Below are positions 50,466 through 59,273 of a stretch of DNA of 64,000 nt, piece by piece. The position numbers and the translations under genes are program-made. This stretch comes from Corynebacterium uropygiale. GTDB taxonomy: Bacteria > Actinomycetota > Actinomycetes > Mycobacteriales > Mycobacteriaceae. Positions within the stretch are counted from its first letter, which is position 1. Each line of letters starts with the position of its first letter. The DNA is taken from contig NZ_JAKGSI010000002.1 in the NCBI RefSeq assembly GCF_021568315.1, positions 434,001 to 498,000 of the forward strand. Direction: 5' to 3'. Below the pieces are notes generated by a model. It made no database searches. It was not told the DNA's origin and saw nothing but the letters and a program-made list of their open reading frames with translations.

Positions 50466-51845
50466 ATGGACATAGTCATAAGTATCCTCGCACTGCTGTG
50501 CTTCGTGCTGCTCACGGCCAGCACTGGTTTGTTTGTGGCGATTGAGTTCGCCCTCACCGGTCTGGAGCGCTCCACCGTTGAGGCGCACGCGAAGAACAAA
50601 GGGGACCGGAGAGCCCGTGCAGTGTTGAGGGATTTTTCGAACCTCTCCTTCGTCTTGTCCGGCGCCCAGCTGGGCATCACCGTCACGACTCTGGCCACGG
50701 GTTATCTTGCAGAACCCGTCCTGGCCCGCTTCTTTACCCCCCTTCTGGAGCTCATCGGCTTGGGAGAATCCTCCTCGACGGCCGTCGCGCTCATTCTGGC
50801 GCTCATCATCGCCACACTGCTGTCGATGGTCTTTGGCGAGCTTGTCCCGAAGAACATCGCCATCACCATGCCGCTGCAGACGGCCCGCTTTGTTGTTGGC
50901 CCGGTGAACGCCTTCAACACAGTGTGCACCTGGTTCATCAGCCTCCTCAACGCCTCCGCCAACGGACTCGTCCGCAAACTCGGTGTGGAGCCGGCCGATG
51001 AGCTCGCCTCCGCGCGCTCCGCCCAGGAGCTCGGCGCCCTGGTGCGCCACTCCATGGAGGTCGGCGAGTTCGACGCCACCACCGCCGAGGTCCTCGATCG
51101 CTCCCTCCAATTCGGTGAAACGACCGCCGAGGAGCTCATGACCCCCCGGTCCACCGTGGACTTCCTCGACAAGGACGACACGGTGGAGGACCTCGTCGCC
51201 CTCGCCCTCGAGACCGGGCACTCCCGCTTCCCCGTCGCCGACGGCGACCTCGATGAACCCGTCGGCGTCGTCCACGTTAAGGACGCCTTCTCCGTCCCCC
51301 GCGAGGAACGCTCCCGCACCACCGTCGGCTCCTTCGCCCGTGAGATCCGCTCCGTGCCCGCCAGCCTCGACGGTGATGCCGTCCTCAACGCCGTGCGTTC
51401 GGCCGGCTCGCAGCTGGTCCTCGTCGCCGATGAATACGGCGGCACGGCGGGGCTCGTCACCATCGAGGACGTCGTCGAGGAAATCCTGGGCGAGGTTTAT
51501 GACGAGCACGACGATTCCGAAGCCGAACGCGACTTCCAACGCTTCGGCTCGAGCTGGGAGGTCTCGGGGCTCGTGCGCGTCGATGACCTCAAGGAGACCA
51601 TCGGCTATGACTGCCCCGACGGACCCTACGAAACCGTGGGTGGGCTCATCATGTCCGCCCTGGGGAGGATTCCCGAGGCGGGCGATACCGTGCTCCTTCC
51701 CGAGCCCGATCACCCCTTCCGCGCGGAATTTGAGTCTGGCTTTGGCGGCCGCTGGATCGCCCGGGTCACTCTCATGGAGGACCGGCGCATCGACAAGGCC
51801 ATCCTCTCCCCCATCGATCATGAAGACGTGGTGAAGTACCAGTGA
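50466..51845 (+). CDS. CNNM/HlyC-CorC type membrane protein with CBS pair (first of two)
   Basis: A 459-residue protein with an N-terminal DUF21/CNNM membrane domain (four helices; FVLSGAQLGITVTTLATGYL and MVFGELVPKNIAI are typical), a CBS-domain pair (residues about 215-340: MTPRSTVDFLDKDD, VLVADEYGGTAGLVTIED), and a C-terminal CorC/HlyC domain. Family members are linked to Mg2+ or Co2+ efflux or homeostasis; the older haemolysin label is unlikely to be meaningful. It overlaps the next gene by 4 bases (GTGA), and CorA is encoded nearby. Confidence 0.9.
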   Translation: MDIVISILALLCFVLLTASTGLFVAIEFALTGLERSTVEAHAKNKGDRRARAVLRDFSNLSFVLSGAQLGITVTTLATGYLAEPVLARFFTPLLELIGLGESSSTAVALILALIIATLLSMVFGELVPKNIAITMPLQTARFVVGPVNAFNTVCTWFISLLNASANGLVRKLGVEPADELASARSAQELGALVRHSMEVGEFDATTAEVLDRSLQFGETTAEELMTPRSTVDFLDKDDTVEDLVALALETGHSRFPVADGDLDEPVGVVHVKDAFSVPREERSRTTVGSFAREIRSVPASLDGDAVLNAVRSAGSQLVLVADEYGGTAGLVTIEDVVEEILGEVYDEHDDSEAERDFQRFGSSWEVSGLVRVDDLKETIGYDCPDGPYETVGGLIMSALGRIPEAGDTVLLPEPDHPFRAEFESGFGGRWIARVTLMEDRRIDKAILSPIDHEDVVKYQ

Positions 51846-52900
51846 GCATTTTCTCGACAGTCCTCCTCATTGTCGCCCTCCTCGCCGGTAATGCCTTCTT
51901 CGTCGCCGGTGAATTCTCACTCATCTCCTCGCGGCGCGACCGCCTGGAATCCCTCCTCGAGCAGGGAAATCCTCGGGCGAAGAAGGCCATCCACGCCATC
52001 GAGCACCTCTCGCTGGGCTTAGCGGGCATGCAGCTTGGCATCACGATCTGCTCGCTCATCCTCGGTAAGGTGGCCGAGCCTGCGATCGCGCACTTCATCG
52101 AGGGGCCTTTCGTTGCGCTGGGCGTCGAGCCGGCGTTCATCCACCCGATCTCCTTTGTCATCGCGCTCGTCATCATCACGTTCCTCCACATCCTCTTCGG
52201 AGAGATGGTGCCGAAGAACATCGCCATCGCCGGACCCGAACTCCTCGCGCTGTGGCTCTCCCCAGCCATCATCGTGTGGATGACGATCACACGCCCGTTC
52301 ATCGAGTTCATGAACTGGCTCGCACGCATCACCCTCCACGCCTGCGGCATCGAGCAGAAAGATGAGCTCGATTCCACCGTGGACCAGGAGCAGCTGGCCA
52401 GCATGATCGCCGAGTCCCGCTCCGAAGGCCTCCTCGATGCCGAAGAGCACGCTCGGCTCTCCAAGGCGCTGCGCTCGGAGAACCGCTCGGTGCGCGAAGT
52501 CATGATCCCTACGGAGAACGTGCGCAGCATCCCGCACGGCAAGGGCGGCCCGCTGCTCCGAGACGTCGAGGATGCCGTCGTCGAAACCGGATTCTCCCGC
52601 TTCCCGGTGCAGACCTCCTCCGATTCCTTTGCCGGCTACGTCCACGTCAAGGACGTCCTCGACCGCATCAGCACCGCCGATCCCGACTATCGCATCCCCG
52701 CCGAGCAGATCCGCCCGCTCATCATCGTCCAGTCGGACGCGGCGATGGACGAGGCTCTCCACAAGCTCCACCTCAAGTCGGCCCACATGGCCCAGGTGCG
52801 CGACCGCTCCGGCCAGCTCCTGGGTATTGTGGCCCTTGAAGATCTCATCGAGGAATACGTGGGAACCGTCTCCGACTGGACTCACGAACAATCCGCCTAG
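51842..52900 (+). CDS. CNNM-type membrane protein with CBS pair (second of two)
   Basis: A 352-residue paralogue of the preceding protein, with the DUF21/CNNM domain (GNAFFVAGEFSLISSRRDRL, ILFGEMVPKNIAIAGPELL) and a CBS pair (VMIPTENVRSIPHG, VRDRSGQLLGIVALEDLIEE), but lacking the C-terminal CorC/HlyC domain. The shared start/stop overlap implies equal expression, so the two may form a heteromer. GTG 51842 is used. Confidence 0.9.
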   Translation: MSIFSTVLLIVALLAGNAFFVAGEFSLISSRRDRLESLLEQGNPRAKKAIHAIEHLSLGLAGMQLGITICSLILGKVAEPAIAHFIEGPFVALGVEPAFIHPISFVIALVIITFLHILFGEMVPKNIAIAGPELLALWLSPAIIVWMTITRPFIEFMNWLARITLHACGIEQKDELDSTVDQEQLASMIAESRSEGLLDAEEHARLSKALRSENRSVREVMIPTENVRSIPHGKGGPLLRDVEDAVVETGFSRFPVQTSSDSFAGYVHVKDVLDRISTADPDYRIPAEQIRPLIIVQSDAAMDEALHKLHLKSAHMAQVRDRSGQLLGIVALEDLIEEYVGTVSDWTHEQSA

Positions 52901-52924
52901 GACTAGGACAGGGAAAGGACAGGC

Positions 52925-54283
52925 ATGGGTCGCCACTCCTCGGGGACGCGGAATTTCCGCCTCTCCGGTGGGCTCATCACCATCATCTGCGTCATCATCC
53001 TCCTCGCCGCCCTCATCTATGGTTGGACGCTCCTGCGCGCCCACAATGAGGCCGACGACGCCGCCTACCGCGCAGAATGCTTCGAAGGGACACTCGACCT
53101 CCCGGTCTATGAGACCACCCCCGGTCTCAGCGGGGTCTCCCTGGACTCCTGGCGCTCGACGAACCCCGTCGTCCGCGACTATTGCATCGAGCCCCACCTC
53201 GTCGCTGATCCTGCCGATGCCGCCCTCATCATCGCGCTCTCCGACAAGGACCTCGACGCTTCCCTCACCCAATCCCAGCGCAGCGTCGCCGGGGCCCCGA
53301 CCCCCACGACGCTGAGCCTCAGCGTCGCCGCACGCGAGGGCTCCGATTCAGCAGCTCCGGCAGAGAACACCTCCTTCCCGGAGGGCCGCGGCGCCGCCCC
53401 GGCGCTGGCGCTGAGCAGCGGTGATGTCGAGAAGGCGGAGACTCTCCTCCGCAGGGATCGGATGGTAACCCCCGAGAAGTCGGTGGAACAGCAGTCACCG
53501 GGTATTGCGACGTCCGTCCTCCCGGAGGGCTATCACTGGGTGCCGGCAGGCGCCTCCACCGGGGTCCTTCTGGCCCCGCTCACGGTGAGTGACCGCATTG
53601 AGGAGGACCAGGCCCGCTCGGCGGCAGCCCTCACGGAGTACCTCAACGACGCCGACCGCGCCCAGGGTCAGCCGGAGCTTGACCGCGCCGCACTCGATGA
53701 CCTCATTGAGCGCCAGTTGCGGCTCCCCGCGGTGGATACCCTCTTCCTCCTCGACACCTCAGAGCGGATGCGCGATCCCCTCGGCGAGCGCAGCGCCTTC
53801 GATGCCGCCCGAGCAGCCGTCCTCGACGCCTCCCATCAGCTCGATGAGCAGCATCATCCCATCGGCCTCATGACCTACTCGGCCGCCCATGGGGCAGAAC
53901 GCCCCGAGAGTGTTCGCCGCGACGCGGGCTTCGGCCCCGCCCGCGACATCGAGGAATCCCTCAAGGATCGGGGGCCTGAGCAGGGCGCCCCGCAATCGCG
54001 CCCGGCGGTGCGCGCCGCCATTGAGGAGGCACAAAAACACCGCCGTGAGACCGGCGCGGACACGCGCCTCATTGTTCTCACGACGGGTCATGACGACATG
54101 AACGAGGATAACGACTATCGGGAGTTCCTCGCCTCAGCGCGCCACGATGGGCTCGATCTCCAATTCATCCAGGTGGGCTACTCCCCCATGGATCCGGTGG
54201 TCAGCGATGACCACCCCACCATGGCCTATGACGAAGCGCAGCTGAGAGAAGCGGTGGGAAGGCTGAGCGGCACCTGGCTTTAA
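52925..54283 (+). CDS. Membrane-anchored von Willebrand factor A domain protein
   Basis: A 452-residue protein with one N-terminal membrane helix (about residues 15-37, GGLITIICVIILLAALIYGW), a middle region resembling a periplasmic substrate-binding-like domain, and a C-terminal VWA domain. The metal site that should read DxSxS is DTSER in TLFLLDTSERM, so the third ligand is replaced; LIVLTTGHDD occupies the last MIDAS position. It probably faces the cell envelope. It follows the CBS pair by 24 bases and may be in the same operon. The function is unknown. Confidence 0.75.
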   Translation: MGRHSSGTRNFRLSGGLITIICVIILLAALIYGWTLLRAHNEADDAAYRAECFEGTLDLPVYETTPGLSGVSLDSWRSTNPVVRDYCIEPHLVADPADAALIIALSDKDLDASLTQSQRSVAGAPTPTTLSLSVAAREGSDSAAPAENTSFPEGRGAAPALALSSGDVEKAETLLRRDRMVTPEKSVEQQSPGIATSVLPEGYHWVPAGASTGVLLAPLTVSDRIEEDQARSAAALTEYLNDADRAQGQPELDRAALDDLIERQLRLPAVDTLFLLDTSERMRDPLGERSAFDAARAAVLDASHQLDEQHHPIGLMTYSAAHGAERPESVRRDAGFGPARDIEESLKDRGPEQGAPQSRPAVRAAIEEAQKHRRETGADTRLIVLTTGHDDMNEDNDYREFLASARHDGLDLQFIQVGYSPMDPVVSDDHPTMAYDEAQLREAVGRLSGTWL

Positions 54284-54287
54284 AAGG

Positions 54288-54830
54288 CTAGGAGCTGCGG
54301 CGACGGCGGCGCTCCGCCAGCTCATCCACGACGCTGAAGTCGGGGGTCTCGTCGCTCGAGACCTTCTCCGAGGGGAAGGCGGAGATGGTGCCGGTAAGTT
54401 CCTTGACGATGCCGGGGACGGCGATGCCGAACACGCCCTGGCCCCCGCCAAGAAGGTCAATGACGTCCTCGCTGGAGCGGCACTCGTAAACCGTCTTCCC
54501 ATCGGAGACCAGAGTAATTCCCGCGAGGTCGTGCACACCGCGGTTGCGCAGCTTGTCCACAGCAAGGCGGATGTTCTGAAGGGAAATCCCCGTGTCCAGG
54601 AGCCGCTTAACGATCTTGAGGATGAGGACGTCCCGGAAGGAGTACAGACGCTGCGAGCCGGAGCCGCGGGCATCGCGGATCGACGGGGTCACGAGGTTCG
54701 TCCGCGCCCAATAGTCCAGCTGGCGGTAGGTAATCCCGGCCACTTGGCAGGCGATGGGCACGCGGTAGCCCACCTCCTCATCGGGGCCGAGGTCAAAGAG
54801 TGATTCCTGGCGCGGTTCGTCGATCGTCAT
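54288..54830 (-). CDS. MerR family transcriptional regulator
   Basis: A 180-residue MerR-type regulator: the winged helix-turn-helix is VPIACQVAGITYRQLDYWAR, followed by GSGSQRLYSFRDVLILKIVK and a dimerisation helix. The C-terminal effector region has no metal-binding cysteine pattern, so it is not a heavy-metal sensor. In corynebacteria and mycobacteria this gene is next to the bifunctional nuclease and FtsR genes. A candidate operator lies upstream at 54915-54939. It converges with the VWA gene. Confidence 0.88.
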   Translation of the reverse strand: MTIDEPRQESLFDLGPDEEVGYRVPIACQVAGITYRQLDYWARTNLVTPSIRDARGSGSQRLYSFRDVLILKIVKRLLDTGISLQNIRLAVDKLRNRGVHDLAGITLVSDGKTVYECRSSEDVIDLLGGGQGVFGIAVPGIVKELTGTISAFPSEKVSSDETPDFSVVDELAERRRRRSS

Positions 54831-54914
54831 GAGGCCATCTCCCGGTCACAGAGTTGTCGTTGTTCTCAGCTTAGGTTAAAAGAGCCGGGCGTGCCCATGA
54901 GAATGACACGCCTG

Positions 54915-54939
54915 AAACTTCAACCTCAACTTGAAGTTT
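54915..54939. promoter_or_regulatory. Inverted repeat upstream of merR
   Basis: AAACTTCA (54915-54922) and TGAAGTTT (54932-54939) are perfect 8-bp arms with a 9-base spacer, in the 113-bp gap between the nuclease and merR genes. The CCTCAACTTGAAG character resembles MerR-family operators. It is not GC-rich enough for a terminator. Confidence 0.5.
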
Positions 54940-54943
54940 AGCC

Positions 54944-55552
54944 TCAATACTCCCCATCTTCATCTTGCGACTCGCCAGTCACATCATCATCATTTTCTTC
55001 GCGGCTCCCGGTGAGGTCGGATTCTGTCACACCCATCGACTGCATGAAGGACTGGAAGTCCGCATCGGCCTGGGCATCCCCGGAGGCTGAACTGCTCTCG
55101 TGAGGGTCATCCTCGTGGTGGAATCCATCGATCCCCAGGTATGTCCGCAGGTCATCGGGGCTGAGATACAGGGAGGTCTGGGAGATGACGTCCTCGTCCA
55201 CCGCCAGCGGGGTATCGGTGAGAATGCTCAGCATGATGGCGTCCGAGGCACGGGCGTCGAGACTCTCTCCGCTGTTCAGCGTGATGGTCGCGCTGAACAC
55301 TCCCTGGTGATAGGAGTCAATGACACTCTCCGCAATGCCCCCTTGGGCCTGCACGAGTTCAACGAGCAGGTCGTGCGTGGTGGGACGACGCGGCCCCATC
55401 CCGCGCAGGCGAACGTCGAGAAGCATGGCATCCGCGGGGTTGAGCCACACGGGAATGATGCGGTTATCCCCGACCCCCTCGATGATGGCGCAGGCGAATC
55501 CCTCGGGGCCTACCTCATGCACACCATGAATCGTCACGGGTACAGAGCCCAT
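54944..55552 (-). CDS. Bifunctional nuclease family protein (DUF151)
   Basis: A 202-residue DUF151 protein. The conserved core is IIPVWLNPADAMLLDVRLRG, RPTTHDLLVELV, FSATITLNSGESLDARASDA and TPLAVDEDVI. The C-terminal 60 residues are acidic, Ser/Asp/Glu-rich and probably disordered, longer than in short family members. Plant and bacterial homologues have been reported as nucleases, but the cellular role here is not known. Its ATG overlaps the ftsR TAA by one base, so the two are co-translated. Confidence 0.88.
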   Translation of the reverse strand: MGSVPVTIHGVHEVGPEGFACAIIEGVGDNRIIPVWLNPADAMLLDVRLRGMGPRRPTTHDLLVELVQAQGGIAESVIDSYHQGVFSATITLNSGESLDARASDAIMLSILTDTPLAVDEDVISQTSLYLSPDDLRTYLGIDGFHHEDDPHESSSASGDAQADADFQSFMQSMGVTESDLTGSREENDDDVTGESQDEDGEY

Positions 55553-56277
55553 TAATTCTTATCCTCCCGAAGAGCGTTCTTGAGCAGGGTGGCGTGGAGA
55601 GACACCATCATGGCCGACATCTGCTGGTTCAGTTCCTCAGCCTGCTGTTGGGCGGTGTCCTTCTTCGAGTGCGCGACAGGGCTGGTGACCTGCTGGATCA
55701 GCCCGGCCTGGCGGAGGGCGGTGGTCTTCAACACCTTGAGCTGCCGGGTGTCGAAGCCAAACTCCGTGAGAGCGGCGGAGGTCTGCGCAACCCGCACGTC
55801 ATCGGCGGTGAAGAAACCTGAGTGGTCAGGGGTGAGGAGGCCGGCGCGCACGAGGTCGCTCACAAACTCCACGCTCACCTGGGCGCGCTCCGCAACATCC
55901 GTATCCGTCAGCCGAACAGCCACCGGGGCCCGGAAGCTCTCCGGGGAGATGAGGGGATCCGCGGACGCAGCGGAGACGATGGCCGTCACCTGCCCGCTAT
56001 CCATGGCCTCCAGTTGCTCCCGGATCACCTTCAGCGGGGTGTAGTTGTCCCGCTGGGTGACGAGGATGTACCGCAGCCGCTCCACATCCGCCTCCGTAAA
56101 ACGGCGGTAGCCGGAGGAGGTGCGCTGGGGGCTGATGAGCCCCTCCGACTCGAGGAATCGGATTTTCGAGACCGTGATATCGGGGAACTCAGCACGCAAC
56201 TGTTTGAGGACCACCCCGATCGACATCGTTTTCGTCGACGTCGCCCTCTTGGGGGCTTTCTGAGGAAGAGCGCTCAC
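55552..56277 (-). CDS. ftsR: MerR-type regulator FtsR
   Basis: A 241-residue regulator with a MerR DNA-binding domain at residues about 18-90 (MSIGVVLKQLRAEFPDITVS, FLESEGLISPQRTSSGYRRF). A second winged-helix-like part follows. By position, between odhI and the DUF151 gene, it corresponds to FtsR of C. glutamicum, which activates the division gene ftsZ. GTG 56277 is the start; ATG 56226 (residue 18) is a shorter alternative directly at the DNA-binding domain. Confidence 0.88.
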   Translation of the reverse strand: MSALPQKAPKRATSTKTMSIGVVLKQLRAEFPDITVSKIRFLESEGLISPQRTSSGYRRFTEADVERLRYILVTQRDNYTPLKVIREQLEAMDSGQVTAIVSAASADPLISPESFRAPVAVRLTDTDVAERAQVSVEFVSDLVRAGLLTPDHSGFFTADDVRVAQTSAALTEFGFDTRQLKVLKTTALRQAGLIQQVTSPVAHSKKDTAQQQAEELNQQMSAMMVSLHATLLKNALREDKN

Positions 56278-56366
56278 AGTGGACCTCGCGGATCAAATGG
56301 ATAGCGTAAAGGAATGGACAATATATGGAAGGGCCCGGCCGCTGACGCTGCCGGACCGGGGTGTGG

Positions 56367-56804
56367 CTACTTCTTCGGGCCAGCGAGGAACACCAGACGG
56401 AACTTGCCGATCTGGATCTCATCGCCCGTAGAAAGAACCTGGGAGTTCCGCGGCTCGCGGTTGACATACGTGCCGTTCAGGCTTCCGACGTCGACAACCT
56501 CGAACTGCCCATCGTTGATGCGGAACTCGGCGTGGCGGCGGGAGACCGTCACGTCATCGAGGAAAATATCGGACTCGGGGTGACGGCCGGCGGTCGTCGT
56601 CTCACGATCGAGAAGGAATCGCGAACCGGCGTTGGGGCCGCGCTTCACAACCAGCAGCGCCGCACCATCGGGCAAATTGTCCGCACCGGCTCCTGCACCA
56701 GCCGCCGAGCCCTGGGCCCCCGACTCCATTTCCTTGAGAAGATCAGCCCGGAAGACCGATGTGGTCTCGACCTGGGCCTCATTGGTGCCGGCGTTTTCGC
56801 TCAT
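56367..56804 (-). CDS. odhI: FHA-domain 2-oxoglutarate dehydrogenase inhibitor OdhI
   Basis: OdhI (GarA in mycobacteria) inhibits 2-oxoglutarate dehydrogenase in its unphosphorylated form and is switched off when PknG phosphorylates its N-terminal threonine pair. The 145-residue protein has that motif, ETTSVFRADLL, with Thr14 and Thr15, and a C-terminal FHA domain (GRHPESDIFLDDVTVSRRHA, VDVGSLNGTYVN). The linker between is Gly/Ala-rich. It lies upstream of ftsR on the same strand, 89 bases apart. Confidence 0.95.
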   Translation of the reverse strand: MSENAGTNEAQVETTSVFRADLLKEMESGAQGSAAGAGAGADNLPDGAALLVVKRGPNAGSRFLLDRETTTAGRHPESDIFLDDVTVSRRHAEFRINDGQFEVVDVGSLNGTYVNREPRNSQVLSTGDEIQIGKFRLVFLAGPKK

Positions 56805-56882
56805 CTGCTACCTCCGGATGGACGGATACCTACGTTGAAATTCATCATAGCGCCATCGCCGCGGGGCGCGCGGCCACGGCCA

Positions 56883-59144
56883 TCACCGGAAAATGTTACC
56901 AATCCCGGAGAATACTGAGTTTCCGCTGCTCGAGAGCGGATTATCAGACACCATATACGTCCATGTCGCCGACGGGCGAATGCGTCCGTGATCCTCCAGG
57001 TGAGCGCCCTCCTCGTCGATAGGAACGCTCTCAAAAGTCTCGACGGACTTGTCCACCGCCCGCTGGGCCAGATCCTTGAACTCTCGCACGGCGATGCGGT
57101 GGAACTCGTCGATCGGGGTTTCCTTGGCAACCGCCCGTAGGTGGATGGACTCGCGGACTTCATCCATGATGCTCAGGTGCCCTGCCCATTCCTCATCGAG
57201 GTGGAAGAGCATGATGCTCCGCGCCGCCTCCGCGATTCCCGGCAGGTCAGCGAGCTCGGCGGCGCGTTCGGGGGCGCGCTGCTGGAATTCCTCCCAGGCG
57301 AGATCGGTGTCCAGGAGGCGGGCGCGTCGCTCGTCGATAATGGCGCGCTGGTCCGTGAGGAGCTTGTTGTACTTCCACGTCTGGGCATGGATTTCCAGGA
57401 GCTGCCCCTCGGTGACGCGCTGGCAGTGCCCGATGAAGTGGCTGATCCGCTTGTCCTCGATCCGGCCGTCCGCGTCCGGGTGCGCGGTGATCCGCTCCCC
57501 GCTCCCGCCGGCCACGACCATGTCATCCTCGAGCGAGACGAAGAATACCGAACGGCCTGGGTCACCCTGGCGCCCCGCCCGCCCGCGCAGCTGGTGATCG
57601 AGGCGGGCCGTCTTGTGCCGCCCCGTCCCGATCACCGCAAGGCCGCCCTTGGCCACGACCTCGTCATAGGCGGCCTCGTCCGCGCCGCCTAGGCGAATAT
57701 CCGTGCCGCGGCCAGCCATCTGCGTGGACACGGTGATGCGTCCGACGTCGCCGGCCTCCGCGATGATGCGCGCCTCCTCGTCGTCGTTCTTCGCGTTGAG
57801 AACGGCGACGTCCAGGTCCTCGAGCTCCTCCGCGAGGGCCTCCGACTCCGCCACATCGTGCGTGCCCACGAGCACCGGCTGCCCCGTCGCATGGAGCCTG
57901 CGGATCTCCTCCACGATCGCCTGGTTCTTCTCCGCCATCGTGGCGTAGATGCGATCGGCCTCGTCGACGCGCGCCAGCGGCTTATGCCGCTCCACGACGG
58001 CAACCCCCACGTCATAAAACTGCCGCAGCTGATCGGTCGCCTCGACGGCCGTCCCCGTCATCCCGCACAGGGTCCGGTAGCGCCCCATGAGCGCCTGGAT
58101 GGTGATGGTGTCGAGGATCCGGCCGCCCTCGCTCACCCGCAGGCCCTCTTTGGCCTCGACGGCCGCCTGGAGGCCATCGGGCCAGCGCTGAAGTTCGGCG
58201 ATGCGCCCGCGGGAGGAGTCGATGAGCTGCACTTTCCCTTCGCGGACGACGTAGTGGATGTCCCGGATGAGCAGCGCTTTCGCGTGGAGCGCCAGGTTGA
58301 CGTGGACGAGCGTCGAGCCGGCATCCTCCCCCTCGTAGAGGGACTCCACCCCGAGCGCCGCGGCCACGCGATCTGCCCCGGCGTCCGTGAGGAAGACGTT
58401 GCGGCGCTCGTCGTCGATCTCGTAGTGCTGCCCCTCGACGAGGTCGCGGACGATGTCGGTGATCTGCCCCGTCGGCGCCTCGCCGGGCGCGGCCCCGGCA
58501 AGTACGAGGGGGACGAGAGCTTCGTCGACGAGGACCGAATCCGCCTCATCGACGAGGGCGACGTCCACCTCGCCCTGGACTTCCTCCTCCCGCGCGGTGA
58601 CCTGGCGGTCACGGAGCACATCGAAGCCAATCTCATTGACCGGCCCATACACGATGGAGCGCTGATACACGTCCCTGCGCTCCTCGCGGCTCAGGCTCTC
58701 GTCGATGGCGCCCACCGTGAGGCCGAAGAAGTCGACGAGGGGACGCATCCACTCGGCATCGCGGCGAGCGAGGTAGTCGTTGACGGTGAGGATGTGAACG
58801 CGGCGGCCCTGGGCGGCAAAGCCGACGGCAGCCATCGCGCCGACGAGGGTCTTGCCCTCGCCGGTCGCCATTTGGATCACATCGCCGCCGAGGATGAGCT
58901 GGACGGCCTGAAGCTGGCAGGGGAAGGGATCGAGGCTTAGGGTGCGCCGCGACGCCTCCGCGAGGGCAGCCAGCCGCTCCCCGTCATCTCCCTGGCGAAG
59001 GCGGGTGCGGAGCTCCTCATCGCTGAGGCGCGCGCTCTCCTCGCGGGTAGCCTCCGCCTGAGCGGCTACGTGCTCTCCCCGCTTGTGGTTCTTCCGTGCG
59101 GCGCTTCCCCCCATCGCTCGCCAAAACCAGTCAAACGCCGCCAT
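56883..59144 (-). CDS. secA2: Accessory Sec translocation ATPase SecA2
   Basis: SecA2 is the second SecA of mycobacteria and corynebacteria, needed for export of a subset of proteins. The 753-residue protein has Walker A MATGEGKTL near residue 95, VNDYLARRDAEWM, the DEAD-type Walker B VDEADSVLVDEA, and TVSTQMAGRGTDIRLGG with HQLRGRAGRQGD. It is shorter than SecA1 (about 850 or more) and lacks the C-terminal zinc-binding linker, as expected for SecA2. It is encoded upstream of odhI. Confidence 0.94.
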   Translation of the reverse strand: MAAFDWFWRAMGGSAARKNHKRGEHVAAQAEATREESARLSDEELRTRLRQGDDGERLAALAEASRRTLSLDPFPCQLQAVQLILGGDVIQMATGEGKTLVGAMAAVGFAAQGRRVHILTVNDYLARRDAEWMRPLVDFFGLTVGAIDESLSREERRDVYQRSIVYGPVNEIGFDVLRDRQVTAREEEVQGEVDVALVDEADSVLVDEALVPLVLAGAAPGEAPTGQITDIVRDLVEGQHYEIDDERRNVFLTDAGADRVAAALGVESLYEGEDAGSTLVHVNLALHAKALLIRDIHYVVREGKVQLIDSSRGRIAELQRWPDGLQAAVEAKEGLRVSEGGRILDTITIQALMGRYRTLCGMTGTAVEATDQLRQFYDVGVAVVERHKPLARVDEADRIYATMAEKNQAIVEEIRRLHATGQPVLVGTHDVAESEALAEELEDLDVAVLNAKNDDEEARIIAEAGDVGRITVSTQMAGRGTDIRLGGADEAAYDEVVAKGGLAVIGTGRHKTARLDHQLRGRAGRQGDPGRSVFFVSLEDDMVVAGGSGERITAHPDADGRIEDKRISHFIGHCQRVTEGQLLEIHAQTWKYNKLLTDQRAIIDERRARLLDTDLAWEEFQQRAPERAAELADLPGIAEAARSIMLFHLDEEWAGHLSIMDEVRESIHLRAVAKETPIDEFHRIAVREFKDLAQRAVDKSVETFESVPIDEEGAHLEDHGRIRPSATWTYMVSDNPLSSSGNSVFSGIGNIFR

Positions 59145-59273
59145 GCGAGCGCCTCTCTTCCTACTCAGACTCGTACTGTTCCCGAGAATAGCCGGCCACT
59201 AGGATACGGAAGAGGACTCCCCCGTCAATAGCGTTGAATCGATTCATGACTCCTTGTGCGAAAGGTGGAACCC

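Noticed and set aside
50466..52900. Haemolysin label for the two CBS-domain membrane proteins
   Set aside because: The domain make-up is that of CNNM/CorC ion-homeostasis proteins; nothing indicates a toxin.
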